A DNA stretch of 64,000 nucleotides from MPNO01 sp965200535 (GTDB taxonomy: Bacteria; Pseudomonadota; Alphaproteobacteria; MPNO01): the NCBI GenBank assembly GCA_965200535.1, contig CBDAUF010000001.1:1178001-1242000 (forward strand). The letters are read 5' to 3'. The notes below the pieces were generated by a model that saw only the letters and a program-made list of their open reading frames with translations, made no database searches and had not been told where the DNA came from. The position numbers were made by a program, and so were the translations under genes. Below, one piece after another: positions 17,747 through 25,057 of the stretch. Position 1 is the first letter of the stretch, and each line of letters begins with the position of its first letter.

Positions 17747-18606
17747 CACCTTTTCTCCGCCCGTTCGAGGGCGATCCGGGCGGCCCGTTCGGCGAGCACG
17801 CCCGCGACCTCGATCCTGAATTCGCGGGTCCCCCGCTTGTCGTCGATCGGCCGGCAGGCCGCAGACGCCGCCTGCGACAGGTCGGCCAGCGCCGCATCGT
17901 CCACCGCCCGCCCGACCAGCGCGGCGGCGGCCTCGTCCACCAGCAGCGGCCGTTCCGCGACGGCGCCGAGCGACACCCGTGCCGCTGTGCAGACCCCTTC
18001 CCCGTCCAGGGTCAGGTTGATGCCGACCCCGACGACGGCGATGTCCATCTCGGTCCGCGGCGTAAAGCGGAGATAGGCGTCCCCCGAGCGCGGCGGGCGT
18101 TCCGGCAGGTCGAAAGAGACCACGAGCTCGCCGGGCTCCAGGGATGTCCTGCCCGGGCCGACCGCGATGTCCTCGACCGGGACGGCGCGCCGCCCGCCGG
18201 GGCCGGCGACCGCGGCCACCGCGCCGGCCGCGATCAGCGCCGGCACACTGTCCGCCGCCGGCGAGGCATTGCACAGGTTGCCGCCGAGCGTGGCGCGGCC
18301 GCGCACCTGGATCGAGCCGATCAGCTTCGCGCCATCGACGATCCCGGGCCATGCCGCGTTGAAGCCCGCGTGCTCCATGATTTCCATGCCGGTGACCGCC
18401 GCCCCGAGGCGAAACCGGCCGTTCTCCGCGGCGATCTCGCGCATCTCGGCGATGTGCTTGATATCGACCAGCACGGCGGGCTCGACCAGGTCGGCGCGCA
18501 TCTGGATCAGCAGGTCCGTCCCGCCCGCCAGGATCCGCGCGGCGTCCCCCGCCTCCGCCAGCAGCCGTGTCGCCGCGTCCAGCGACGCCGGCGTTTCGTA
18601 ACGCAT
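17746..18606 (-). CDS. xanthine dehydrogenase-family FAD-binding medium subunit
   Basis: 286 residues. FAD-binding motifs: ILAGGTDLLIQMR (about 25-37), GRATLGGNLCNASPAADSVPAL (about 100-121) and a C-terminal CO-dehydrogenase-flavoprotein domain. It is the first gene of the three-gene operon. ATG 18606 is chosen at the family's RYETPASLDAA start; the longer open frame upstream is GC-rich noise. A promoter candidate lies at 18659-18688. Confidence 0.92.
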   Translation of the reverse strand: MRYETPASLDAATRLLAEAGDAARILAGGTDLLIQMRADLVEPAVLVDIKHIAEMREIAAENGRFRLGAAVTGMEIMEHAGFNAAWPGIVDGAKLIGSIQVRGRATLGGNLCNASPAADSVPALIAAGAVAAVAGPGGRRAVPVEDIAVGPGRTSLEPGELVVSFDLPERPPRSGDAYLRFTPRTEMDIAVVGVGINLTLDGEGVCTAARVSLGAVAERPLLVDEAAAALVGRAVDDAALADLSQAASAACRPIDDKRGTREFRIEVAGVLAERAARIALERAEKR

Positions 18607-18658
18607 CCGGTTCTGCCTCCTCGGTTGGTCCGGGCGCGCCGCTCCGGCTCCTTGCGGT

Positions 18659-18688
18659 GATATAGCGGTACGCGCGGGGCAAGGTAAA
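18659..18688 (-). promoter_or_regulatory. promoter candidate for the molybdenum hydroxylase operon
   Basis: On the minus strand TTTACC (18688-18683), an 18-base spacer and TATATC (18664-18659) precede the FAD-subunit ATG by about 50 bases. Five of six bases match the -10 consensus. Confidence 0.4.
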
Positions 18689-18778
18689 GCGCCGCTCTCC
18701 GGCGGATGCACGGGACGCGGCGCGGGCGCGACGGCATTGCCGCGCCAAAGGCGGCCGTTCCCGGCCGGATCGCGCCTC

Positions 18779-18803
18779 CTCGTCCGCATGCGGCGCGGAC
18801 GAG
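18779..18803. repeat. 9-bp inverted repeat (possible operator)
   Basis: CTCGTCCGC (18779-18787) and GCGGACGAG (18795-18803) form a perfect stem with a 7-base loop. There is no T-tract, so it is more likely an operator or RNA hairpin than a terminator. It sits in the 274-base divergent gap between the molybdenum hydroxylase operon and the small membrane protein gene. TTGAAA (18810-18815) and TATGGA (18833-18838), 17 bases apart, follow it as a plausible plus-strand promoter. Confidence 0.5.
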
Positions 18804-18880
18804 AAGGGTTTGAAATTCATGATTGCATATTGTATGGATATTTCTACTCTAGATATACATCGAAAGGAAAGGCACTCGCA

Positions 18881-19279
18881 ATGTCGGAACCGGCTTTCAT
18901 CCTCGTTGTCGCCCTGCTCACCTTCGCCGTGGTGATCGCCATCCCCGCCGTCGCGGTCTGGCGCGAGAACAGCGCCCTCACGATGGCCAGAAAGGAATTC
19001 GCTCTCTGGGTCGCGCTGGTCGTCGGACTCTCGATCGCCGCGAGCGCCCTGGAGGCGATGGTGCAAAATCCCGCGATCGACATCGCGGCGGCTGTCGGCA
19101 TGCTCTGCATCGGCTACATCTTCTACCAGCGGCTGGTCCGGCGCGCACGGCATGCCGGCATGGGCAAACGCATCGCCTATGTCGGCGTCATCCCGCCGGC
19201 CAATTTCTTTGTCGTCCTGTTCCTGCTGTTCAAGCGGGGCGCCGGCCCGGCCGATCCCGCCCCGGCGGCCGGAGGCTGA
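18881..19279 (+). CDS. small integral membrane protein, unknown
   Basis: 132 residues with four hydrophobic segments (about 5-25, 43-60, 68-86 and 104-122), separated by short charged loops such as RRARHAGMGKR. No family recognised. ATG 18881 has AAAGGAAAGG nine bases upstream and a TTGAAA-17-TATGGA promoter candidate, so expression is plausible. It is divergent from the molybdenum hydroxylase operon. A strong minus-strand promoter downstream at 19308-19336 points back across it and could produce antisense RNA. Confidence 0.6.
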   Translation: MSEPAFILVVALLTFAVVIAIPAVAVWRENSALTMARKEFALWVALVVGLSIAASALEAMVQNPAIDIAAAVGMLCIGYIFYQRLVRRARHAGMGKRIAYVGVIPPANFFVVLFLLFKRGAGPADPAPAAGG

Positions 19280-19300
19280 CATCGTCCCACTTCTTCCGAT

Positions 19301-19368
19301 CTTGACAAACATACGGCAAATCACGTCCCTTGTCAAGAAAAATGATCACAAACGGTAATTTTTCTTGA
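19301..19368. promoter_or_regulatory. three-arm inverted repeat with embedded minus-strand promoter
   Basis: CTTGACAA (19301-19308) is the reverse complement of TTGTCAAG (19330-19337). TCAAGAAAAAT (19333-19343) is the reverse complement of ATTTTTCTTGA (19358-19368). The middle arm can therefore pair with either neighbour, an attenuator- or operator-like layout. On the minus strand TTGACA (19336-19331), a 17-base spacer and TATGTT (19313-19308) make a near-consensus promoter reading toward the membrane protein gene. Function inferred from layout only. Confidence 0.5.
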
Positions 19369-19430
19369 CGGCCGGATGGCAGGGCTTCCCCCTCCCGCCA
19401 TCCGGCGCCCCGGACGGGGGATCGGGACAG

Positions 19431-19470
19431 GGGCCTTGCACTCGACGTCAGGACGCCGAGTGCAAGGCCC
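19431..19470. repeat. perfect 14-bp hairpin
   Basis: GGGCCTTGCACTCG (19431-19444) pairs with CGAGTGCAAGGCCC (19457-19470) across a 12-base loop. No T-tract follows. A 13-base palindrome GACCCGACGGGTC comes next at 19475-19487. Part of a 459-base gap (19280-19738) that holds no convincing gene but is unusually rich in self-complementary DNA. Confidence 0.6.
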
Positions 19471-19544
19471 GCGGGACCCGACGGGTCACCGCTTCTCCCC
19501 CGTTCGCGGAGGAGAGACAAGCGGGAAGGACGGCGTCGCCGCAA

Positions 19545-19620
19545 CCGTTTGCCTGCATGGCAGGCCGAACGGGAGCGAAACGTCGTCCTATCTCGTCGGA
19601 CCGTTCTGCGGAACGGTCCG
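19545..19620. repeat. two further strong hairpins upstream of the valine operon
   Basis: First hairpin: CCGTT-T-GCCTGC (19545-19556) pairs with GCAGGC-CG-AACGG (19560-19572) around an ATG loop, with a small internal bulge. Second hairpin: CGGACCGTTC (19597-19606) pairs perfectly with GAACGGTCCG (19611-19620) around a 4-base loop. They lie 120-200 bases ahead of the acyl-CoA dehydrogenase start and could be a structured leader or an intergenic repeat element. Confidence 0.5.
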
Positions 19621-19738
19621 GAATGCCGCTGGCGGCGGGTCGGCAAGACCGCACCGCCGGACGATACACTCCGGGGCGGCCCGTTGAGGATCGGCGCGGA
19701 GACGGCTAGGGTCCGGCGGAACGGGAGGACCGGCGGCC

Positions 19739-20884
19739 ATGGATTTCGCCCTGTCCGAGGAGCAGATCGGCTTTCGCGAGGCGGCGCGGGCCTTCGCCGG
19801 GGGCGAGCTTGCGCCGCACGCCGCCGCGTGGGACGAGGAGTCCGTCTTTCCGGTAGACGCACTGCGCGCCGCCGCCGCGCTCGGCTTCGCCGGCCTCTAT
19901 GTGCGCGAGGATGTCGGCGGCACGGCGTGCAGCCGGCTCGACGCCGCGGTGGTGCTCGAGGAACTCGCCGCAGGCTGCACCTCGACGGCGGCCTATCTCT
20001 CGATCCACAACATGGCGGCGTGGATGATCGACGCCTACGGCACCGGGGACCAGCGCCGGGCATGGCTGCCGAAGCTCAACCCGATGGAGTGGTTCGCGAG
20101 CTACTGCCTCACCGAACCCGGCGCGGGATCCGACGCCGCCGCCCTCGCCGCCCGGGCGCGCCGCGACGGCGGCACCTATGTCCTCAACGGCGCCAAGGCG
20201 TTTATCTCGGGCGCCGGCAGCGCCGATCTCTACGTCGCCATGGTGCGCACCGGCGGCGAGGGGGCGGACGGCATCTCCTGCATCGTTGTCGAGGACGGAA
20301 CCCCCGGCCTCTCCTTCGGCGAGCAGGAGAAGAAGCTGGGCTGGCATTCGCAGCCGACCGCGATGGTCTATTTCGACGATTGCCGGGTGCCCGTTTCCAA
20401 CCGCCTCGGCGCGGAGGGCGAGGGGTTCAGGATCGCCATGCGCGGGCTCGACGGCGGGCGGATCAACATCGGCGCGTGCTCCGTCGGCGGCGCGCGGGCG
20501 TGCTACGAGGCGGCGCGCGCCTATGTCGGGGAGCGCCGGCAGTTCGGCCGTGCGATCGCCGATTTCCAGGTGACGCAGTTCAAGCTGGCCGACATGGCGA
20601 CCGCGCTCGAGGCGGCGCGGCTGATGGTGTGGCGCGCCGCCGCCGCACTCGACGCCGGCGAAGCGGACGCGACGCTGCGTTGCGCGATGGCCAAGCGGGT
20701 CGCCACCGACGCCGGGTTCGAGGTCTGCAACGAGGCGCTGCAACTGCACGGCGGTTACGGCTATCTTCGCGACCACGCGGTCGAGCGCTACCTGCGCGAC
20801 CTCCGCGTCCATCAGATCCTCGAAGGGACCAACGAAATCATGCGGGTCATCATCGCCCGGCGCCTTCTGGCGGGGGCTCCGTGA
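19739..20884 (+). CDS. acyl-CoA dehydrogenase, probably isobutyryl-CoA dehydrogenase
   Basis: 381 residues, the usual length. FAD and substrate motifs: YCLTEPGAGSDAA, KAFISGAGSADLYVAMVRT, the RRQFGRAIADFQ region, LQLHGGYGYLRD and the catalytic Glu in ILEGTNEIMRVII. It resembles the isobutyryl-CoA dehydrogenase (ACAD8) branch. The two following genes encode the next valine-degradation steps, which makes isobutyryl-CoA to methacrylyl-CoA the likely reaction. The stop overlaps the next start (GTGA). No electron-transfer flavoprotein gene is nearby. Confidence 0.88.
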   Translation: MDFALSEEQIGFREAARAFAGGELAPHAAAWDEESVFPVDALRAAAALGFAGLYVREDVGGTACSRLDAAVVLEELAAGCTSTAAYLSIHNMAAWMIDAYGTGDQRRAWLPKLNPMEWFASYCLTEPGAGSDAAALAARARRDGGTYVLNGAKAFISGAGSADLYVAMVRTGGEGADGISCIVVEDGTPGLSFGEQEKKLGWHSQPTAMVYFDDCRVPVSNRLGAEGEGFRIAMRGLDGGRINIGACSVGGARACYEAARAYVGERRQFGRAIADFQVTQFKLADMATALEAARLMVWRAAAALDAGEADATLRCAMAKRVATDAGFEVCNEALQLHGGYGYLRDHAVERYLRDLRVHQILEGTNEIMRVIIARRLLAGAP

Positions 20885-21930
20885 CCGGCCGCATTGCATT
20901 CGCCGTGGAAGGCGCGGTCGGCAAGGTGCTGCTCAACGCGCCCGAAACCTTCAACGCGCTGACGCGCGAGATGTGCATCGCCTTCCGCGGCAAGCTGCTG
21001 GCATGGGCGGACGATCCCGCCATCGCCGCTGTCACGATCGCCGGGGCGGGCGACCGCGCGTTCTGCGCCGGCGGCGACATCCGCGCGCTCTACGACTCCT
21101 GGCGCGCCGGCGACGGCGAGACGGAAACGTTCTTCTGGCACGAATACCGGCTCGACCGCGCCGTCCACCGGTTTCCCAAACCCTGCATCGCCCTGATGGA
21201 CGGTATCGTGATGGGCGGCGGCGTCGGCGTCTCGGTTCACGGCTCGCACCGGGTGATGACCGAACGCACGATGTTCGCCATGCCGGAATGCGGCATCGGG
21301 TTGTTCCCCGATGTGGGCGCGACCGCGTTCCTGCCGCGCGCACCGGGCCATCTCGGTATGTATCTCGCCCTGACCGGCGCGCGCCTGAAGGCGGCGGACG
21401 CGATCCGCGCCCGCATGGGCACCCACTACATGCCGAGCAGCGATCTCGCGGCGTTCGAGGCAGCCCTCGCCGAAGCGGATCTGACGGCGGGCGCCGCCGC
21501 GGTCGATGCCGTCCTCGCCCGGTTCGCCGGGCCGCCGGGCCCGGTCCAGCTGCGCGAGCACGCGCCGGTGATCGACCGCTGCTTCGCGGCGCCGACGGTC
21601 TCCGGAATCGTCGATGCGCTGGATGCCGAGGACGGGTATTTCGCGATGGAAACGGCCGATGCGCTGCGCTCCAAGTCGCCGACCAGCCTGCTGGTCACCC
21701 ACCGGCAGCTTCGCGGCGGGGCGGACCTCGACTTCGACTCCGTCATGCGGCGCGAATACCGCATGGCCTGCGCCTTCCTGGCCGGGCACGACTTCTTCGA
21801 GGGAATCCGGGCGGCGGTGATCGACAAGGACCGCAAGCCGCGTTGGCGGCCCGACCGGCTCGAGGATGTCGGCGAGGAGGATATCGCGCGCTATTTCGCG
21901 CCGGCGGCGCGCGAGCTGGCGTTCGACTGA
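20881..21930 (+). CDS. 3-hydroxyisobutyryl-CoA hydrolase (enoyl-CoA hydratase superfamily)
   Basis: 349 residues from GTG 20881, longer than simple enoyl-CoA hydratases and right for HIBYL-CoA hydrolase. Motifs: AFCAGGDIRALYD (oxyanion hole), MDGIVMGGGVGVS, the MPECGIGLFPDVGAT catalytic segment, and a C-terminal domain containing SPTSLLVTHRQLR. It hydrolyses 3-hydroxyisobutyryl-CoA, removing toxic methacrylyl-CoA derivatives. It is translationally coupled to the dehydrogenase upstream. A separate crotonase for the intervening hydration step is not in the window. Confidence 0.88.
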   Translation: MTGRIAFAVEGAVGKVLLNAPETFNALTREMCIAFRGKLLAWADDPAIAAVTIAGAGDRAFCAGGDIRALYDSWRAGDGETETFFWHEYRLDRAVHRFPKPCIALMDGIVMGGGVGVSVHGSHRVMTERTMFAMPECGIGLFPDVGATAFLPRAPGHLGMYLALTGARLKAADAIRARMGTHYMPSSDLAAFEAALAEADLTAGAAAVDAVLARFAGPPGPVQLREHAPVIDRCFAAPTVSGIVDALDAEDGYFAMETADALRSKSPTSLLVTHRQLRGGADLDFDSVMRREYRMACAFLAGHDFFEGIRAAVIDKDRKPRWRPDRLEDVGEEDIARYFAPAARELAFD

Positions 21931-21957
21931 ACACGCCGGACCGGGCGGGGGGAAATC

Positions 21958-22845
21958 ATGGCGGAGATCGGCTTCATAGGGCTCGGCAACATGGGGCGGC
22001 CGATGGCGCGCCGGCTCGCCGCGGCCGGCCATGCGGTGCGCGGTTTCGATACCGCAGCGCCCGCGCGCGAGGCGGCCGGAGCGGCCGGGATCCCGTTGGC
22101 GGACAGCCTCGCCGCCGCCGCCGCAGACGGGGCGGAGGCCGTGTTCACCATGCTGCCGGCCGGGACCGACGTGCGCGCGGTCTATTGCGGCGCGGGCGGG
22201 CTTCTCGAGACGGCGGGCGGGGACACGCTTCTCGTCGACTGCTCGACCATCGATCTCGAGACGGCGCGCGCCGTCCATGCCGAGGCCGCGGCGGCGGGTC
22301 TCGCGATGCTCGATGCCCCGGTCTCCGGCGGGGTCGGGGGAGCGGAGGCGGGCACGCTCACCTTCATGGTCGGCGGCGGCGACGCATCGGCCGAGCGCGG
22401 CAGGCCGCTGATGACGGCGATGGGCCGCAACATCGTCCACGCCGGCGGGCCGGGCAACGGCCAGGCCGCGAAGATGTGCAACAACATGATCCTCGGCGTC
22501 TCGATGATCGCGGTGTCGGAGGCGTTCGTGCTGGCGGAACGGGTCGGGCTCGACGCCCAGACCCTGTTCGACATCGTCTCCACTGCATCCGGCCAGTGCT
22601 GGTCGCTCACCAGCTATTGCCCGGTCCCGGGGCCGGTGCCATCGTCGCCCGCCAACCGCAGCTACCAGGCCGGTTTCACCGCGGCGATGATGCTGAAGGA
22701 CCTGCGGCTTGCGCGCGGCGCGGCCGCAGCGTCGGGCGCCGGCACGCCGCTCGGCAGCCACGCGGCCAGCCTCTACGAACAGTACTGCGCCGACGGGGAG
22801 GAGGCGTCCGACTTCTCCGGCATCGTCCGGATGCTGCGCGGCTGA
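21958..22845 (+). CDS. mmsB: 3-hydroxyisobutyrate dehydrogenase
   Basis: 295 residues. N-terminal Rossmann motif GFIGLGNMGRPMARRL, the substrate loop DAPVSGGVGGAEAGTLTFMVGG, the catalytic Lys in NGQAAKMCNNMILG and the C-terminal GFTAAMMLKDLRLA are all present. It oxidises 3-hydroxyisobutyrate to methylmalonate semialdehyde with NAD+. It is the third gene of the valine operon, 27 bases after the hydrolase. The next enzyme (methylmalonate-semialdehyde dehydrogenase) is not in the window. Confidence 0.93.
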   Translation: MAEIGFIGLGNMGRPMARRLAAAGHAVRGFDTAAPAREAAGAAGIPLADSLAAAAADGAEAVFTMLPAGTDVRAVYCGAGGLLETAGGDTLLVDCSTIDLETARAVHAEAAAAGLAMLDAPVSGGVGGAEAGTLTFMVGGGDASAERGRPLMTAMGRNIVHAGGPGNGQAAKMCNNMILGVSMIAVSEAFVLAERVGLDAQTLFDIVSTASGQCWSLTSYCPVPGPVPSSPANRSYQAGFTAAMMLKDLRLARGAAAASGAGTPLGSHAASLYEQYCADGEEASDFSGIVRMLRG

Positions 22846-22969
22846 TCCCGCCGGGCGGCGCCCCGGGGACGCCGGCCGCGCCGCGCGCCCGGGCATGGCC
22901 GCCCGCGGTTGACTCGGTCGGGGGCCGCTTCGATAGTCGCGCCCGGCAGGATCGGGAGCCGGGCGGGGT

Positions 22970-25057
22970 ATGACAGAACCGGAAGCCCTGGGCGCCGGGC
23001 TCAGGCTCGCCGCCGACATCGGCGGTACGTTCACCGACATCGCTGCCTTCGATCCGGCGACCGGCGCTCTCCGGCTCGGCAAGGCGCTGTCCACGCCGGC
23101 GCGGCTGGTGGACGGAATCGCGGCCGGGGTCGGCCGGGCCGGGGTCTCGTTCGCCGACGCCTCGCTCTTTCTCCACGGCTCGACGATCGCGATCAACACG
23201 ATGCTGGAGCGGACCGGCGCCCGTGCCGCGCTGGTCATCACCAAGGGCTTTCGCGACATCTACGAGATCGGACGGGTCAACCGGCCGGATTCCTACAACC
23301 TGTTCTTCAAGAAGCACCGCCCGCTGATCGAGCGTGCGATGTGCTTCGAGATCGACGAGCGGATGCTGGCGGAGGGCGAGCCGCTGACCCCGCTCGACGA
23401 GGACGAGGTCCGCGCGCTGGGCGGAAGGCTCGCCGCGCTCGATGTCGAGGCCGTCGCCATCCTGTTGCTGCACAGTTACCGCAACCCCGACCACGAGCGG
23501 CGGGCGAAGGCGATACTCGAGGAATGCCTGCCCGGCGTCTTCGTCACCGCCTCCTGCGAGCTCTCGCAGGAGTACCGCGAGTTCGAGCGCTGCTCGACGG
23601 TCGCCGCGAACGCCTATATCGGCCCGCGCGTGCGCACCTACCTCGACGGGATCGGCGCCCATCTCGATAGCCACGCCTTCCCCGGGGCGTTCCTCGTCGT
23701 GCAATCGACCGGCGGCCTCTACGACGCGGCCCAGGCCCGGCACGACTGCGTCCACATGCTCGAATCCGGGCCGGCCGCAGGGGTCATCGCCGGCCGCGCG
23801 CTGGCCCGCGCGGTGGAGATCGACAACGCGATCACCTTCGACATGGGCGGCACCACCGCGAAGTCCGGCGTCATCTACGGCGGCGAGGCGCTAACCACGG
23901 GAAGCGCCAAGATCGGCGGCTACGAACAGGGGCTGCCGGTACAGATCGCGATGATGGACATCTTCGAGGTCGGCACCGGCGGCGGGTCGATCGCCCGCGC
24001 CGGGCCGCAGGGCGCGCTTCGCGTCGGGCCGGAGAGCGCCGGCGCGGTCCCGGGGCCGGCCTGTTATCCCGCCGGCGGCGATGCGCCGACGGTGACCGAT
24101 GCCAACCTGATCCTGGGCCGCATCGCCCCGGACCGGTTCCTCGGCGGCGCGATGACGCTCGACCGCGACGCCGCGGTCCGGGCGATGAAGGCCGGGATCG
24201 CCGACCCGCTCGGGATGGGGACGGTCGAGGCGGCCGCCGGCGTCCTGCAGATCGCCGCGACCGCGATGTCGTTTGCGGTCAAGGGCGTGTCCACCGAGCG
24301 CGGCCTCGATGCGGGCGCGTTTGCCATGGTCGCCTGCGGCGGCGCGGGACCGCTGCACGCGAGCGCGGTGGCGCGCGAGATCGGCATGCGGGAGATCGTC
24401 GTGCCGCAGGCGCCGGGGCATTTCTCCGCCATCGGCATGCTGCACGCCGACCTGCGTTACGACTATGTCCGCACCTGGTTCGCCCGCCTCGCCGAGGCGC
24501 CGCTCGACGAGGTGGAGCGGATCTATGCCGAGATGGAGGCCGAGGGCCGCGCGGCGGTGGCCGCCACCGGCGCGGACGTCGAGGCCGCGGTGGCCGCGCG
24601 CGCCGCCGACATGCGCTATGTCGGCCAGGAGCATGCGGTGACGGTGGACCTGCCTGCGGCCCTGTTCGCCGCCGGCGACCGGGAGGCGATCAAGACCCGC
24701 TTCGACGAGGTGCACGCGATCCGCTACGGCACCTCGGCGCCGGAGGAACCGGCCGAGCTGGTGAGCCTGAGGGCGACGGTCACCGGCGTGCTGCGCAAGC
24801 CGCCGATGGTGCGCGCCGCGGGCGGAGGATCGCCCGACCCCGCGCCGGCGGAGAGGCGCCGGGTCTACTTTTCGGAGGCGCGCGGTTTCGTCGAAACGCC
24901 GGTCTATCCGCGCCGCGCGCTCGGCGCCGGGGCGGCGGTGGACGGCCCGGCGGTGATCGAGGAGGAGGCCTCGACGACGCTTTTGCTGCCGGGCGACAGC
25001 CTCGCCGTGGACGAGTACGGCAACCTCCGCATCCGGGTCGGGCCGCGCGGATCGTGA
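22970..25057 (+). CDS. hyuA: hydantoinase/oxoprolinase family protein, subunit A
   Basis: 695 residues, typical of HyuA. An actin-like ATPase fold is indicated by ADIGGTFTDIAAFD at the N-terminus, FLHGSTIAINTMLERTGAR, the LESGPAAGVIAGRALA block and FDMGGTTAKSG. Members use ATP to open cyclic amides (N-methylhydantoin, oxoproline, caprolactam) or to carboxylate ketones, always with a B subunit. The partner overlaps its stop by four bases (GTGA). The substrate is unknown. ATG 22970 follows a GGGGT at about seven bases. It may or may not share transcription with the valine genes 124 bases upstream. Confidence 0.88.
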   Translation: MTEPEALGAGLRLAADIGGTFTDIAAFDPATGALRLGKALSTPARLVDGIAAGVGRAGVSFADASLFLHGSTIAINTMLERTGARAALVITKGFRDIYEIGRVNRPDSYNLFFKKHRPLIERAMCFEIDERMLAEGEPLTPLDEDEVRALGGRLAALDVEAVAILLLHSYRNPDHERRAKAILEECLPGVFVTASCELSQEYREFERCSTVAANAYIGPRVRTYLDGIGAHLDSHAFPGAFLVVQSTGGLYDAAQARHDCVHMLESGPAAGVIAGRALARAVEIDNAITFDMGGTTAKSGVIYGGEALTTGSAKIGGYEQGLPVQIAMMDIFEVGTGGGSIARAGPQGALRVGPESAGAVPGPACYPAGGDAPTVTDANLILGRIAPDRFLGGAMTLDRDAAVRAMKAGIADPLGMGTVEAAAGVLQIAATAMSFAVKGVSTERGLDAGAFAMVACGGAGPLHASAVAREIGMREIVVPQAPGHFSAIGMLHADLRYDYVRTWFARLAEAPLDEVERIYAEMEAEGRAAVAATGADVEAAVAARAADMRYVGQEHAVTVDLPAALFAAGDREAIKTRFDEVHAIRYGTSAPEEPAELVSLRATVTGVLRKPPMVRAAGGGSPDPAPAERRRVYFSEARGFVETPVYPRRALGAGAAVDGPAVIEEEASTTLLLPGDSLAVDEYGNLRIRVGPRGS

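Noticed and set aside
14982..18606. Carbon monoxide dehydrogenase (coxMSL), also suggested by a CoxG-like gene at 28.4 kb
   Set aside because: The active-site loop reads AYRAPGA, not the AYxCSFR of form I CODH, and coxG is 10 kb away in a different operon. Kept as a xanthine dehydrogenase-family enzyme.
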